A DNA stretch of 64,000 bases from an uncultured bacterium (GCA_946188155.1 CAMHUC010000009.1:20905-84904); one strand, 5' to 3'. Positions 51,262 through 60,427 are shown, numbered from the stretch's first letter. The notes: generated by a model not told the origin, from the letters alone. Made by a program: numbers and translations.

Positions 51262-54101
51262 TCCTCCCTCACTATCTCCTCAGCCCTGCAGGGTATAGCC
51301 ACCCAGACGATGGTGCCCTTGCCGGGTTTCGATTTGATGTTGATACTGCCACCCATCTGCTGAACCAGCTCGTGGCAGATGCTCAGCCCCAGTCCCGAGC
51401 CGGTATTGGCACCCGTTGAAAAGCGCTCGAAGATGGTTGGCAGGAAGTCTTCGCGGATGCCCTCGCCAGTATCCTGCACGGCCATGACCAGGCGGTCGCC
51501 GATATAGTCGATGCGGGCCTTGACACTTCCCTGCGTAGTATGCTGGCAGGCATTGGAGATAATCTGTCCGAGGATGATGCTCGTGTTCTGGGCATCGATG
51601 TCTACCACCAGCTGCTGGTACGGGTTCTCCACCTGATAGTCCACTCCCGGCTGTCGCAGATTGTCCCAGCTGGAGGTGCATACCATGTCGAACTGCCGTG
51701 CGAACTCGGTGGGCTGTGGCTTTATCTCAATCATCTGCGCGTCGAGGCGCGAGAGGAAGAGGATGTTGTTGATGAGGTTGAGCAGGTTGCGCGAGTTCTC
51801 CTTGATCTGCTCGATGAACACGGCCTCGTCGGCGGTGGAGTGCTCCATCTGGAACAGCTCCGCGAATCCCACCACGGTGTTGAGCGGCGTGCGTATCTCG
51901 TAGCTCATGTTGCGCAGGAAGGCATTCTTCACCACCTCCACCTCCTGGGCCTTGGCCGTCTCCTTGGCCAGCTCGCCCTCGGTGTGCTTGATGTCGCTCA
52001 CGTCGCGGCACATGCCGAAATACTCGTGCGCCGAGCCGTTGTCGCTGATGAGTGGCACGAAGTGGAACTGCAGGCAGAGGGGTATGCCGCTCTTCTGCCG
52101 CAAGGTTGTCTCGATGGTGGTGCCGATGGGTGCTACGGTGTGGTTGTCCATGCTGTTGAGCAGGCGCTGCGCGTCGTGCCTGTTCTTCTCGCTGACGAGT
52201 GCCAGTGCGCGCGTCTGGGTGAGGCGGTACTGCTCGTGGCCTATTTCGTTGTGGATGGTCAGCGTGTGGGTATTGGCCGAGTAGTTCACCATGCGTATTC
52301 CTCCCACCTTGAGCACGTAGTTGATGTTCTGTATGTAGCTGGTCACCTCCTCGTTGGCCTTGGTGAGCTGCCGCAGGTTCTCCTGCTTGCGGTTGTAGCT
52401 GTTGGCCACCTCGGTGACGTTGCGCCCAGTGCCGTAGATGCACAGCAGCCGGTGGTTCTGGTCGTAGATGGGCATCAGCTGCAGCTCGTAGTATAGCAGT
52501 CCGCGCTTGAGGTGCTTGTTGAGTGCCCGCTCGTCGTCGGGGGATTTGAAGATTTGCGTGAGGTGTATCGGCTCCAGCTTCTGCAGGTCGACATCGCCTT
52601 CGCCCAGCACATCGGCGATTGTGATTTTCTTGGCGATGATGGCATCCTTGCCTCCCTCGAAGGCGGCACCGGCCTTATGGTTCATGTCGGTGAGGATGCC
52701 GTTCTCGTCGTAGTAGCACATGTCGATCATGGCGGTGTTGAAGATGGCCTGGTAGCGCAGCATGGTGTCCTCGGCCTTCTGCTGCATGAGGCGCTCCACG
52801 GTGATGTCGCTGCGTGTGCCGATGATCACCGAGGGGTGCCCGTTCTTCTGACGGCGCAGCACGGACAGTGCGATGGTGAACTCGCGGTCCTCGCCGCCCT
52901 CGCTCTTGTCCTTGGCACGCAGGTCGAGGGTGACGTACTCCTTCTCGCGGCGCACCACCTGGTTGATGCACTCTGTGAGTTTCTCGAAGTCCTCGCGACG
53001 GTAGCGCTGCGAGAATTCCAGGATGGTGTAGTTGCGCACGGCGTTGCCGTGCTCGTCCATCCAGGTGAAGGTCTTGGTGGGGATGTCGTAAGTCCAGAAG
53101 CGCACATTACTCGTCTGAAGGATCAGCAGCAGTCGGGCGTTCTTCCTGAGCAGGTCTTTCGACACGCGTTTCTCCTGGATATGGAAGAAGAGGAAGTAGA
53201 GCAGCGAGAGGATGGCCATCGCCGCCAGTGCCCCTGCCAGCTTCCATATCCATGCGGGGATGCCCGACTCTGTGCGCTCGGGGTAGAACCACTTGTTCTG
53301 GATGGGCTGCAGCCGCTCCTCGCTGAGGAGCAGCGAGTAGACGCTGTCGATGTCGTCGAGCAGGGCCTGATTGTTCGACATGAACTTGTATTCGCCGTGG
53401 GGGATGTCGATGGGGGTAAGCTCCAGGTTGGCGGCCTGGTATTTCTGGATAAGCCACTTGAGCGACATCGTGTTCCACACGATTTCACAGTTGGGGTCGT
53501 TGATGGCCCGCTGTATGGCCTCCTTCATGTCGTCGTAGCCCTCGGCGTTTCCTCCCCATCCGCGGTCTACCATCAGGTGGTGGCTGAAGCTCCCTTCGTG
53601 TACTATGACATGGTGGCTGGCCAGGTCGTTGACGCTCTTCACTTTCGGTGTCACGCCCTTGTGGTGGGCCACGCTGTGGGTGAACAGGTTGAGCACCGAC
53701 TTGCCGTAGCTGCAGAACTCGTCGTGGAAGTGGGCGTCCATGCCCATCATCAGGTCCGACTTGCCGTTCTTCAGGTCGAGCAGGGCCTCGCTGGTGGGCT
53801 TCAGCTTGATGATGAAGGGGATGTCGAGCCGCTTGCAGATGAGCCGTAGCAGGTCGATGTTATAGCCGTCGGGCTCGCCGTTGGCGTTGAGGAAGGTATA
53901 GGGCCACAAGTCCCATGCGTCCTCGTAGACCAGTGGATGTTCGGTGCTGAACACCGTCGTGCTGAACACCGTCGTGCTGTCGGCCGCACCGTCGGCCGCT
54001 GCCGGCAACGGGGCTAACAGTACGCAGTGAATGGTGAAGAGCGTCGCTATCACCCTCGCCATCCACGAAGCTTTATACCTTATTATATTATGTGGTCTCA
54101 T
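51258..54101 (-). CDS. Kinase-like sensor with solute-binding domain and Tyr in place of the H-box His (kinase 2)
   Basis: A 947-residue protein with the architecture of kinase 1: signal peptide, type-3 solute-binding domain (LWPYTFLNANGEPDGYNIDL), transmembrane helix, PAS region, HisKA-like and HATPase domains. The H-box reads NMSYEIRTPLN: Tyr734 (codon TAC at 51902-51900) replaces the phospho-accepting His. The ATP-binding part is intact (IISNACQHT, QDTGEGI, GSGLGLSI). It can probably bind ATP and dimerise but cannot autophosphorylate on the usual residue. The start is ATG 54101; upstream in-frame TTG at 54113 is less likely. Confidence 0.88.
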   Translation of the reverse strand: MRPHNIIRYKASWMARVIATLFTIHCVLLAPLPAAADGAADSTTVFSTTVFSTEHPLVYEDAWDLWPYTFLNANGEPDGYNIDLLRLICKRLDIPFIIKLKPTSEALLDLKNGKSDLMMGMDAHFHDEFCSYGKSVLNLFTHSVAHHKGVTPKVKSVNDLASHHVIVHEGSFSHHLMVDRGWGGNAEGYDDMKEAIQRAINDPNCEIVWNTMSLKWLIQKYQAANLELTPIDIPHGEYKFMSNNQALLDDIDSVYSLLLSEERLQPIQNKWFYPERTESGIPAWIWKLAGALAAMAILSLLYFLFFHIQEKRVSKDLLRKNARLLLILQTSNVRFWTYDIPTKTFTWMDEHGNAVRNYTILEFSQRYRREDFEKLTECINQVVRREKEYVTLDLRAKDKSEGGEDREFTIALSVLRRQKNGHPSVIIGTRSDITVERLMQQKAEDTMLRYQAIFNTAMIDMCYYDENGILTDMNHKAGAAFEGGKDAIIAKKITIADVLGEGDVDLQKLEPIHLTQIFKSPDDERALNKHLKRGLLYYELQLMPIYDQNHRLLCIYGTGRNVTEVANSYNRKQENLRQLTKANEEVTSYIQNINYVLKVGGIRMVNYSANTHTLTIHNEIGHEQYRLTQTRALALVSEKNRHDAQRLLNSMDNHTVAPIGTTIETTLRQKSGIPLCLQFHFVPLISDNGSAHEYFGMCRDVSDIKHTEGELAKETAKAQEVEVVKNAFLRNMSYEIRTPLNTVVGFAELFQMEHSTADEAVFIEQIKENSRNLLNLINNILFLSRLDAQMIEIKPQPTEFARQFDMVCTSSWDNLRQPGVDYQVENPYQQLVVDIDAQNTSIILGQIISNACQHTTQGSVKARIDYIGDRLVMAVQDTGEGIREDFLPTIFERFSTGANTGSGLGLSICHELVQQMGGSINIKSKPGKGTIVWVAIPCRAEEIVREE

Positions 54102-54107
54102 CACATT

Positions 54108-54131
54108 TCCCAATTCTCAATTTTCAATTAT
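54108..54131. repeat. Short repeat, AATTCTCA/AATTTTCA units
   Basis: Two to three imperfect units between kinases 3 and 2, overlapping the last codons of kinase 3. Confidence 0.5.
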
Positions 54132-56144
54132 CTCACACGGAATCCATATCCAGAAGGTGGAGCCTTTGCCCTCGCCCTCCGACGTCACGCCGATGCGCCC
54201 GCCGCAGCGTTCGGCGATAGCCTTGCATATCGACAGCCCCAGGCCGGTACCCTGAACGTAGTCGTTGAGCTTGACGAAACGCTCGAACACCTTCTGCTGG
54301 TCTTTCTCCGGGATGCCGGCGCCGGTATCCTCGCAGTAGATGTAGAGCCCGCCCGAGCGGTATTCGTAGCCCACCTTGATATGCCCCTCGTGGGTGTACT
54401 TCACGGCGTTAGTCACGAAGTTGGTGATTACCTGCTGTATGCGCCCGGGGTCGAGGGTGGTGAGCAGCCGCTGGCAGGGGTTGTCCTTGATGAAAGCCAC
54501 GCCCGGTGTCTGTACGCGTTCCTCCATCGACACGCAGATTTCGTCGAAGGTCTTGGCGAAGTCCACTTGCCTCTCCTCGATCTTCACGCCGTCGGAGTCG
54601 AGTGTCGACACGGCCAGGATGTCGTTGATCAGCCGCAGCAGCATGTCGCAGTTGTTCATAATCACCTTCACTATCTCGTGCTTCTCCTCGGGTGTCTGCA
54701 TCATGGGCAGCACGTCGGAGAATCCCACGATGGAGTTCAGCGGTGTGCGTATCTCGTGGGTCATGTTGGCCATGAACACCGACTTCATGTGCCCGGAGTC
54801 CTTGGCGCGCTCCGTCTCGCGCCTGAGCTGCTCCTGCTTCTCGATGAGCGGCGTCACGTTGCGTATGATGCCGTAGGTGCCGGCCATGGTGCCGTCCTCA
54901 TTGTAGTAGGGCACGCTGTCGAAGATGTTCCACTGGTATTCCCTACCCTCGTGGAAGAAGGGGCGCGTCTTGCATATCCGCGTGGTGGCCCCCGCCTTGC
55001 GCACGTTCTCTGGATTCTTGTAGTAGCTGCGCATGTCTTCGTCGAAGAACTGCTCGGCCAGCTCGTCGAAGGTCATCTCGCGCTCGGCAGTGCTCAGGCC
55101 CTTGTGGAAGGTGATGGTGCGGTTGGCGAACGATGAGCGCCAGAACCTCATGTCGCAGCGCTCCATGAGGTACTGCAGCTCCGTCTCGTACTGCTGTATG
55201 GCCTCGCTCTGCCGGCGTATGTCGGCATCGTTCTGTTTGTTTCGCAGGTATAGCTCGCGCTCCTGGGTGATGTCGCGGATGGAGAAGGTGATGTACACCA
55301 GCTCGCCCCGCTCGTCGTGGATGGGGTGTACGCGCAGCTCCGTGTAGCAGTTCACGCCGCGCTCCACGACGACGCTCTTCGTGCAGAACCACAGCTCCTC
55401 CACCTTCCGGTGGTTGATCACTTCGCGGAAGGTGGGCATGTCGTAGAGCGTGTTGCCGTAGTAGTAGGGGTCGTTCTCCGACTGGAACTTCAGTATCTCG
55501 CGCATCTTCTGGTTGGCATTGAGCAGCTGTCCGTCCTTGTCGTAGAAGGCCAGGCCCACAATCGACTGCTCGAAGATTTTGCGGTATTTGTCGTTGAGCT
55601 GCTGTTCTTCCTCCTCCTGTATCAGTTCCTCCGTCCTGTCGGTGAGCGTGCAGAACAGGTTGGTAGGCACGCGCAGCTTGACGTTGGCATACTGTGCGAT
55701 TCCCTGGTCGTGGATGTTGCGCCACTGGGGGGCCTCCGGCGTGCCAGCATTCCAGCGGAAGTTGCACGAGGCGGCCTTCTCGCCTTCCATCAGCCTGTGG
55801 ATGAAGTCGATGTATCCCTCCCGGTCGTCGGGGTGTATATGGGTGAGGCTTTCCTCGTAGCTCATCCCCTTTTCGGTGAGGAAGTTGCCGTGCATGTTGT
55901 GCCCCTGGTGGTCGGCCAGCGAGAGTCGCAGCACGTAGTCGCCGCTCATGTTGAGCGTATGCTTCATGATGGTCGAGATCTCCTTGATGCGCTTTGAGTT
56001 GCGGTGGATGCGCAGATAGCTGATGCGGTTGATTCCCCAGCAAATGAAGAAAGCGATGACCATCATGAAGGTCATCAGCAGCGAGATGCTGTCGACGCTC
56101 CCTCCGAAGAGGCCTGCAAGCAGTATATGGGTCAGTATCTTCAT
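54117..56144 (-). CDS. PAS-domain sensor histidine kinase (kinase 3, canonical His)
   Basis: A 675-residue kinase. A short hydrophobic N-terminus with one or two membrane helices (LLMTFMMVIAFFICWGI) replaces the solute-binding domain. PAS-type domains occupy about 60-410. HisKA: NMTHEIRTPLN with His463; HATPase: NFVTNAVKYT, EDTGAGIP, GTGLGLSI. The catalytic half is close to that of kinase 1 (VKLND.VQGTGLGLSIC, SEGEG.GSTFW.WIPC), so the two canonical kinases are each other's nearest relatives here. No receiver domain. Confidence 0.9.
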   Translation of the reverse strand: MKILTHILLAGLFGGSVDSISLLMTFMMVIAFFICWGINRISYLRIHRNSKRIKEISTIMKHTLNMSGDYVLRLSLADHQGHNMHGNFLTEKGMSYEESLTHIHPDDREGYIDFIHRLMEGEKAASCNFRWNAGTPEAPQWRNIHDQGIAQYANVKLRVPTNLFCTLTDRTEELIQEEEEQQLNDKYRKIFEQSIVGLAFYDKDGQLLNANQKMREILKFQSENDPYYYGNTLYDMPTFREVINHRKVEELWFCTKSVVVERGVNCYTELRVHPIHDERGELVYITFSIRDITQERELYLRNKQNDADIRRQSEAIQQYETELQYLMERCDMRFWRSSFANRTITFHKGLSTAEREMTFDELAEQFFDEDMRSYYKNPENVRKAGATTRICKTRPFFHEGREYQWNIFDSVPYYNEDGTMAGTYGIIRNVTPLIEKQEQLRRETERAKDSGHMKSVFMANMTHEIRTPLNSIVGFSDVLPMMQTPEEKHEIVKVIMNNCDMLLRLINDILAVSTLDSDGVKIEERQVDFAKTFDEICVSMEERVQTPGVAFIKDNPCQRLLTTLDPGRIQQVITNFVTNAVKYTHEGHIKVGYEYRSGGLYIYCEDTGAGIPEKDQQKVFERFVKLNDYVQGTGLGLSICKAIAERCGGRIGVTSEGEGKGSTFWIWIPCEIIEN

Positions 56145-56153
56145 GCGCGTATA

Positions 56154-56229
56154 CCTAAACTATAAACTATAAACCATAAACTATAAACTATAAACCATAA
56201 ACTATAAACTATAAGCCACAAACCATAAT
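56154..56229. repeat. Short tandem repeat, units ACTATAA/ACCATAA
   Basis: About ten 7-bp units between kinases 4 and 3. Confidence 0.9.
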
Positions 56230-58371
56230 TCATACGATTATCTCCGACTTCTTCTCGATGCTGACAGCCTCGCAGGGTATGCTCAGATAGAAGCTGGTGC
56301 CCTTGCCCTCTTCCGACTGCAGCTCGATGGTGCCGCCCATCTGCTCTATCAGCTCCTCGACGATGGGCAGGTCGAGGCCTGAGCCGTACTGCTCGTTCTG
56401 CGAGTTGCGCACAAAGCGCTCGAACACGTGGGGCAGGTCGCTCTTGGCGATGCCGTGCCCCGTGTCCTCGATGGTGATCATCAGCTCACCGTGGCGGTAT
56501 TCGTACTTCGCCCTCACAGCCCCCTCACTGACCATGCCTGCCGAGAAGGTGCATATCTTCTGGATCACCAGCCCCAGGTTCTCGCTGTCGATGCTGGTCA
56601 CCAAGCTGCTGTATGGATTCTCCACCGACACCTTGATGCTGGCGTCCAGCGCACTCCACCCCATGTAGCACCAGCCGTCGAACATGGTGGCGAAGTCTGC
56701 CTCCTGGTAGTTGAACTCTATCATGTGGGCGTCGAGGCGCGAGATGAACAGGATGTCGTTGATCAGTCGGAGCAGCTCGCCGGTATTCTTCTTGATCTCC
56801 TCGGCGAAGATGGGCTCGTCCTCCTCGCTGTGCTCGTTCTTGAACAGCTCGGCGAAGCCCACCACGGCGTTCAGCGGCGTGCGCAGCTCGTAGCTCATGT
56901 TCAGCAGGAAGGTGTTCTTCAGCTTCTCCGTCTCCTGGGCCTTCTCCGTCTCCTCGCGCAGCTTGATTTCCGTGTAGGTCATCTCGGTGGCGTTGCGGCA
57001 CATGCCGAAATAGTGGGTCAACGTGCCGTCGGCGCCGTAGATGGGCATCACGTTGAAGTTGAGGAACACGTCGCGGCCCTGCTTGTCGCGCATCAGCGTG
57101 CGCAGCGTAGTGTTGATGATGCCGGGGCGCCGGCGGTCCATCCTGCGGAAGAGACCCTTCGCCCGGCGGCGGTCTGCCTCCCTGATCATGGTGATGGCCC
57201 GCAGCTGCGGCAGGCTGTACTGCGTGGTGTTCAGGTCGCTGGAGATTTCCAGCGTGTGCGTGTCGGGGTTATAGTTCATCAGCCTCACGTCGCTCACCTT
57301 CAGCGAGTAGTTGATGTTCTGTATGTAGTCCCTGATGTTGCGCGTGGTCTTCTCCAGCAGGGCGGTGCTGGCCTTCTGGTGGTGGTTCGACTCCACCATG
57401 TCGGTCACGTTGCGCCCGGCGGTGAAGATGCCTATCAGCCGGCCGTCCTTGTCCTTGATGGTGCTCACGGCGGCCTCGTAGTAGAAGTTCATGTCGGGCA
57501 CCGACTGCGGTATCAGTCCCTGCTCCTTCAGCTCCCTGGTGCTGGCCACGGTGGTGCTCTGCACGTTCTCGGTATTCCTGAAGTCGATGCCTCGGAAGGG
57601 GGGGATGTCGTTGATATGCGTATGGCGGGCGATGGCTTCCTTACGGTCGGGGATGCCGAAGGTCTCGCAGGCCTTCTCGTTGATGTCGCTGATGTAGCCG
57701 TCGGCATCGTAGTAGAGCATGTCCACGAGCGACGAGTTGAACACGGTGTGGAATCGCAGGTGCAGCCGCTCCGACTGCAGCGCCCTCACCCGCTTCTCCG
57801 TGACGTCCTTCTGCAGGCCGAGCAGCACCACGGCCTCGCCCTTGCCGCTGCGCCGCAGCACGGAGAGGTGGATCTCGTAGATGCGCTGCTGCTCGCCGCC
57901 CCCCTTGGGGGCCACGCCCTTCACGTAGATCACGTCCGACAGGTCCTCGCCGTTCATAATGGCCCCGATACGCCGGCGCATCTCGCTGAAGTCGTCGCGG
58001 TCGTAGGCCTGCGAGAAGTCGATGGGCAGCATGTCGCTACCGTCGCCCTGATGCGAGAAGAGCCTGAACACATTGCGCAGCTTGTGGTAGGTCCACAGCT
58101 GCGTGTCGTTGGAGTCCATGATGAGCGACAGCTGAACGTTGAGCCGCTCCGACTCCGTCCGCACTTCCTTCTCACGATAGTAGTACAGCCGGTTGTAGAA
58201 AATCATGACGAAGATGGAGATGAGCAGGCCTGCCACCAGATAGGCCATCATGTGAGGCATGTCAAAGGCTCTGATGATGTCTTCCTTCTGGGCAAAGGCC
58301 GCAGGCGGATACATCAAGAGTAATGCCAGACTGATGAGCTTAGTAATATAGGTCTTATGCGTCATTGACAT
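56230..58371 (-). CDS. Kinase-like sensor with Tyr H-box and altered ATP site (kinase 4)
   Basis: A 713-residue protein, first in the kinase run. Signal peptide plus transmembrane helix (MMAYLVAGLLISIFVMIFYN), PAS-type region, HisKA-like and HATPase-like domains. The H-box is NMSYELRTPLN (Tyr494, codon TAC at 56892-56890). The ATP-binding half is further degraded: the N-box Asn is Lys in the aligned segment (VIQKICTFS) and the G2 box is GSGLDLPI instead of GLGL. G1 (EDTGHGI) remains. Start at ATG 58371 because the promoter (58396-58426) excludes the codons further upstream. It looks like a pseudokinase rather than a dead gene: the frame is fully intact. Confidence 0.87.
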   Translation of the reverse strand: MSMTHKTYITKLISLALLLMYPPAAFAQKEDIIRAFDMPHMMAYLVAGLLISIFVMIFYNRLYYYREKEVRTESERLNVQLSLIMDSNDTQLWTYHKLRNVFRLFSHQGDGSDMLPIDFSQAYDRDDFSEMRRRIGAIMNGEDLSDVIYVKGVAPKGGGEQQRIYEIHLSVLRRSGKGEAVVLLGLQKDVTEKRVRALQSERLHLRFHTVFNSSLVDMLYYDADGYISDINEKACETFGIPDRKEAIARHTHINDIPPFRGIDFRNTENVQSTTVASTRELKEQGLIPQSVPDMNFYYEAAVSTIKDKDGRLIGIFTAGRNVTDMVESNHHQKASTALLEKTTRNIRDYIQNINYSLKVSDVRLMNYNPDTHTLEISSDLNTTQYSLPQLRAITMIREADRRRAKGLFRRMDRRRPGIINTTLRTLMRDKQGRDVFLNFNVMPIYGADGTLTHYFGMCRNATEMTYTEIKLREETEKAQETEKLKNTFLLNMSYELRTPLNAVVGFAELFKNEHSEEDEPIFAEEIKKNTGELLRLINDILFISRLDAHMIEFNYQEADFATMFDGWCYMGWSALDASIKVSVENPYSSLVTSIDSENLGLVIQKICTFSAGMVSEGAVRAKYEYRHGELMITIEDTGHGIAKSDLPHVFERFVRNSQNEQYGSGLDLPIVEELIEQMGGTIELQSEEGKGTSFYLSIPCEAVSIEKKSEIIV

Positions 58372-58395
58372 CTTCGTCGTTGTAGTAATCAACCG

Positions 58396-58426
58396 CAAAG
58401 ATAGTGAAAAGTGCCAAAACGGCAAA
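58396..58426 (-). promoter_or_regulatory. Promoter of the four-kinase operon
   Basis: Minus-strand TATCTTTG (58403-58396) with TTTG (58426-58423) 19 bases upstream. It lies back to back with the frr promoter. Confidence 0.7.
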
Positions 58427-58462
58427 ATATTTTTGCAAAAAAACGCAAATTAACCGCAAATA

Positions 58463-58494
58463 TTTGGCGGTTTGCAATAAAAACACTACTTTTG
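58463..58494 (+). promoter_or_regulatory. Promoter of frr-rsgA
   Basis: TTTG (58463-58466), 20-base spacer, TACTTTTG (58487-58494). Transcription near 58501; the ATG at 58531 is the first in-frame start. Confidence 0.75.
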
Positions 58495-58530
58495 TCCACA
58501 GAAAACAGCACTATTAAAATTATAAATGTT

Positions 58531-59091
58531 ATGATCGACGTAAAGGAAACATTAAAGAAAAGCGAGGAGCGCATGGAGATGGCAGCCCTCTTCCTCGAAG
58601 AAGAGCTGAACCGCATCCGTGCCGGTCGCGCCAACGTGGCCATCCTCGACAGTGTGCGCGTGGACTCCTACGGCAGCAAGGTGCCCCTGAACCAGGTGGC
58701 CAACGTCAGTGTGCCCGATGCCCGCACCATCGCCATCAAGCCCTGGGACCGCAAAGAAATCCGGGCCATCGAGAAGGCCATCATGGACAGCGACGTGGGC
58801 ATCACGCCCGAGAACAACGGCGAGGTGATCCGCCTGAACATCCCCCAGCCCACCGAGGAGCGCCGCCGCGACCTGGTGAAGCAGTGCAACAAGATTGCCG
58901 AGAAGGCCAAGGTGGAGGTGCGCAACGTGCGTGCCGACATCAAGGACAAGCTCAAGAAGGCCATCAAGGACGGGCTCTCCGAGGACAACGAGAAGGATGC
59001 CGAGCTGGAGCTGCAGAAGCTGCACGACAAGTACATCAAGAAGCTTGATGCTCTCATCGAGGCAAAGAACAAGGAGATCATGACGGTATAA
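58531..59091 (+). CDS. frr: Ribosome recycling factor
   Basis: A 186-residue protein that, with EF-G, splits the post-termination ribosome. The three-helix-bundle domain is recognisable from ALFLEEELNRIRAGRANVAI and the C-terminal VRNVRADIKDKLKKAIKDG. Length is typical. An in-frame upstream start (58411) lies before the promoter and is rejected. Followed by rsgA after three bases. Confidence 0.97.
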   Translation: MIDVKETLKKSEERMEMAALFLEEELNRIRAGRANVAILDSVRVDSYGSKVPLNQVANVSVPDARTIAIKPWDRKEIRAIEKAIMDSDVGITPENNGEVIRLNIPQPTEERRRDLVKQCNKIAEKAKVEVRNVRADIKDKLKKAIKDGLSEDNEKDAELELQKLHDKYIKKLDALIEAKNKEIMTV

Positions 59092-59094
59092 GAG

Positions 59095-60042
59095 GTGAAA
59101 GGACTCGTCGTCAAGAATACTGGCAGCTGGTACACCGTCCGCACGGACGATGGCCAGCTGATTGATTCTAAGGTGAAGGGGAACTTCCGCCTGAAGGGCA
59201 TCCGAAGCACCAACCCCGTGGCCGTGGGCGACCGCGTAGAGATTGTCACCAACCCCGAGGGCACGGCTCTCATCACCGAAATCTGCGAACGCCGCAACTA
59301 CATCGTCCGCCGTTCGCAGAACCTCTCCAAGCAGAGCCATATCATTGCGGCCAACGTCGACCAGGCGCTGCTGCTGGTCACCGTCAGCCATCCGCAGACC
59401 TCCACCACCTTCATAGACCGCTTCCTGGCATCTGCAGAGGCCTATCGCGTGCCCGTCATCCTATTATTCAATAAGACCGACCTCTACGATGCCGACGAGC
59501 GACGCTACCTGCAGATGCTCGTCACGCTCTACGAGACTATTGGCTACGAGTGCCGCCAGATCTCGGCAGCCACGGGCGAGGGCGTAGAAGCATTGCGCCC
59601 GCTGCTCGAAGGACGCGTCACGCTGCTCAGCGGCAACAGCGGCGTGGGCAAGTCAACGCTCATCAACCGACTCGTGCCAGGCCTGAACCTGCGCACGGCT
59701 GAAATCTCCGACGCACACGACACGGGGCAGCACACCACCACCTTCTCCGAGATGATACCCCTCCCCTCTCCCCTCTCCCTTCTCCCCTCTTATCTCATCG
59801 ACACCCCGGGCATCAAGGGCTTCGGAGCATTCGACATGGAGCCGGAGGAACTCACCAGCTATTTCCGCGAGATATTCCGATTCGCACACGACTGCCGCTT
59901 CTCCAACTGCATCCACACCCACGAGCCGGGCTGTGCCGTGCTGCGCTCCCTCGACGACCACTACATCGCCCAAAGCCGCTACCAGAGCTACCTCAGCATG
60001 CTCGGCGACAAGGACAGCTCGAAATACCGCGAGGCCTACTGA
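59095..60042 (+). CDS. rsgA: Ribosome small subunit-dependent GTPase A
   Basis: Circularly permuted GTPase that acts in late 30S maturation, 315 residues, start GTG 59095. The N-terminal OB fold precedes the G domain with permuted motif order: G4 (FNKTD), then G1 GNSGVGKST at 180-188, then G3 DTPG. The C-terminal zinc motif is [14 protein letters not shown]. Between HTTTFSEM and LIDTPG the loop is lengthened to [13 protein letters not shown] by an in-frame pyrimidine repeat (59758-59791). This is next to switch II, so an effect on GTPase cycling is conceivable. Confidence 0.95.
   Translation: MKGLVVKNTGSWYTVRTDDGQLIDSKVKGNFRLKGIRSTNPVAVGDRVEIVTNPEGTALITEICERRNYIVRRSQNLSKQSHIIAANVDQALLLVTVSHPQTSTTFIDRFLASAEAYRVPVILLFNKTDLYDADERRYLQMLVTLYETIGYECRQISAATGEGVEALRPLLEGRVTLLSGNSGVGKSTLINRLVPGLNLRTAEISDAHDTGQHTTTFSEMIPLPSPLSLLPSYLIDTPGIKGFGAFDMEPEELTSYFREIFRFAHDCRFSNCIHTHEPGCAVLRSLDDHYIAQSRYQSYLSMLGDKDSSKYREAY
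59758..59791. repeat. Pyrimidine-rich short repeat inside rsgA
   Basis: CCCCTCT/CCCCTCC units in frame between the switch I-like segment and the DTPG motif. Confidence 0.7.
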
Positions 60043-60064
60043 TGCGGCCTCTCGGTATTTTTCT
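60022..60064 (+). terminator. Intrinsic terminator of frr-rsgA
   Basis: AAATACCG-C-GAGGCC pairs with GGCCTC-T-CGGTATTT across the rsgA stop codon, followed by a T-rich tail. Confidence 0.8.
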
Positions 60065-60389
60065 CTTAATCTATCGCGTACTAAGAAAATTCAGTTTGAG
60101 GGTGTCAGGGTGTACAAATGCCCTCTTTTTCAGAAATCCCATATTGTCATGAAGGACGATTTGGGTGACGCATCGCTGAAGTCTGGAAAACAAAGTGGGT
60201 CGGGATAGCGTTACCCCGGCCCAATTGCCGTGCGAGTGCAGCTTCGCGCTTTCCGTGATTCACTGGCGGATACAGATATAAACGAGTAAATGGGAACTTT
60301 ATGACAGATTGATGAGGCATAAAGACTTCAAAAAACGTTCTTCCAAGAAGATTTTCTTCCGAAATGGGGGATAATAAGCGTATTTTTTG
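60065..60389. other. Gap between rsgA and the TPR-AraC gene
   Basis: No supported gene. A GC-rich hairpin GGGTCGGG...CCCCGGCCC lies at 60197-60222. An open minus-strand frame (60147-60440) shows no recognisable motif and overlaps the promoter of the next gene. Confidence 0.4.
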
Positions 60390-60397
60390 TACCTTTG
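60390..60397 (+). promoter_or_regulatory. -7 element of the TPR-AraC gene
   Basis: TACCTTTG, 31 bases before the start codon. Confidence 0.55.
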
Positions 60398-60427
60398 TAG
60401 CGTAGTGGAAATATAAACCGACATCGT

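Noticed and set aside
52512..53849. 445-codon frame antisense to kinase 2
   Set aside because: Val/Leu/His-rich shadow of the kinase; no start context, no motif.
56428..58323. 631-codon frame antisense to kinase 4
   Set aside because: Antisense shadow with the typical Val/His bias; it has no domain pattern.
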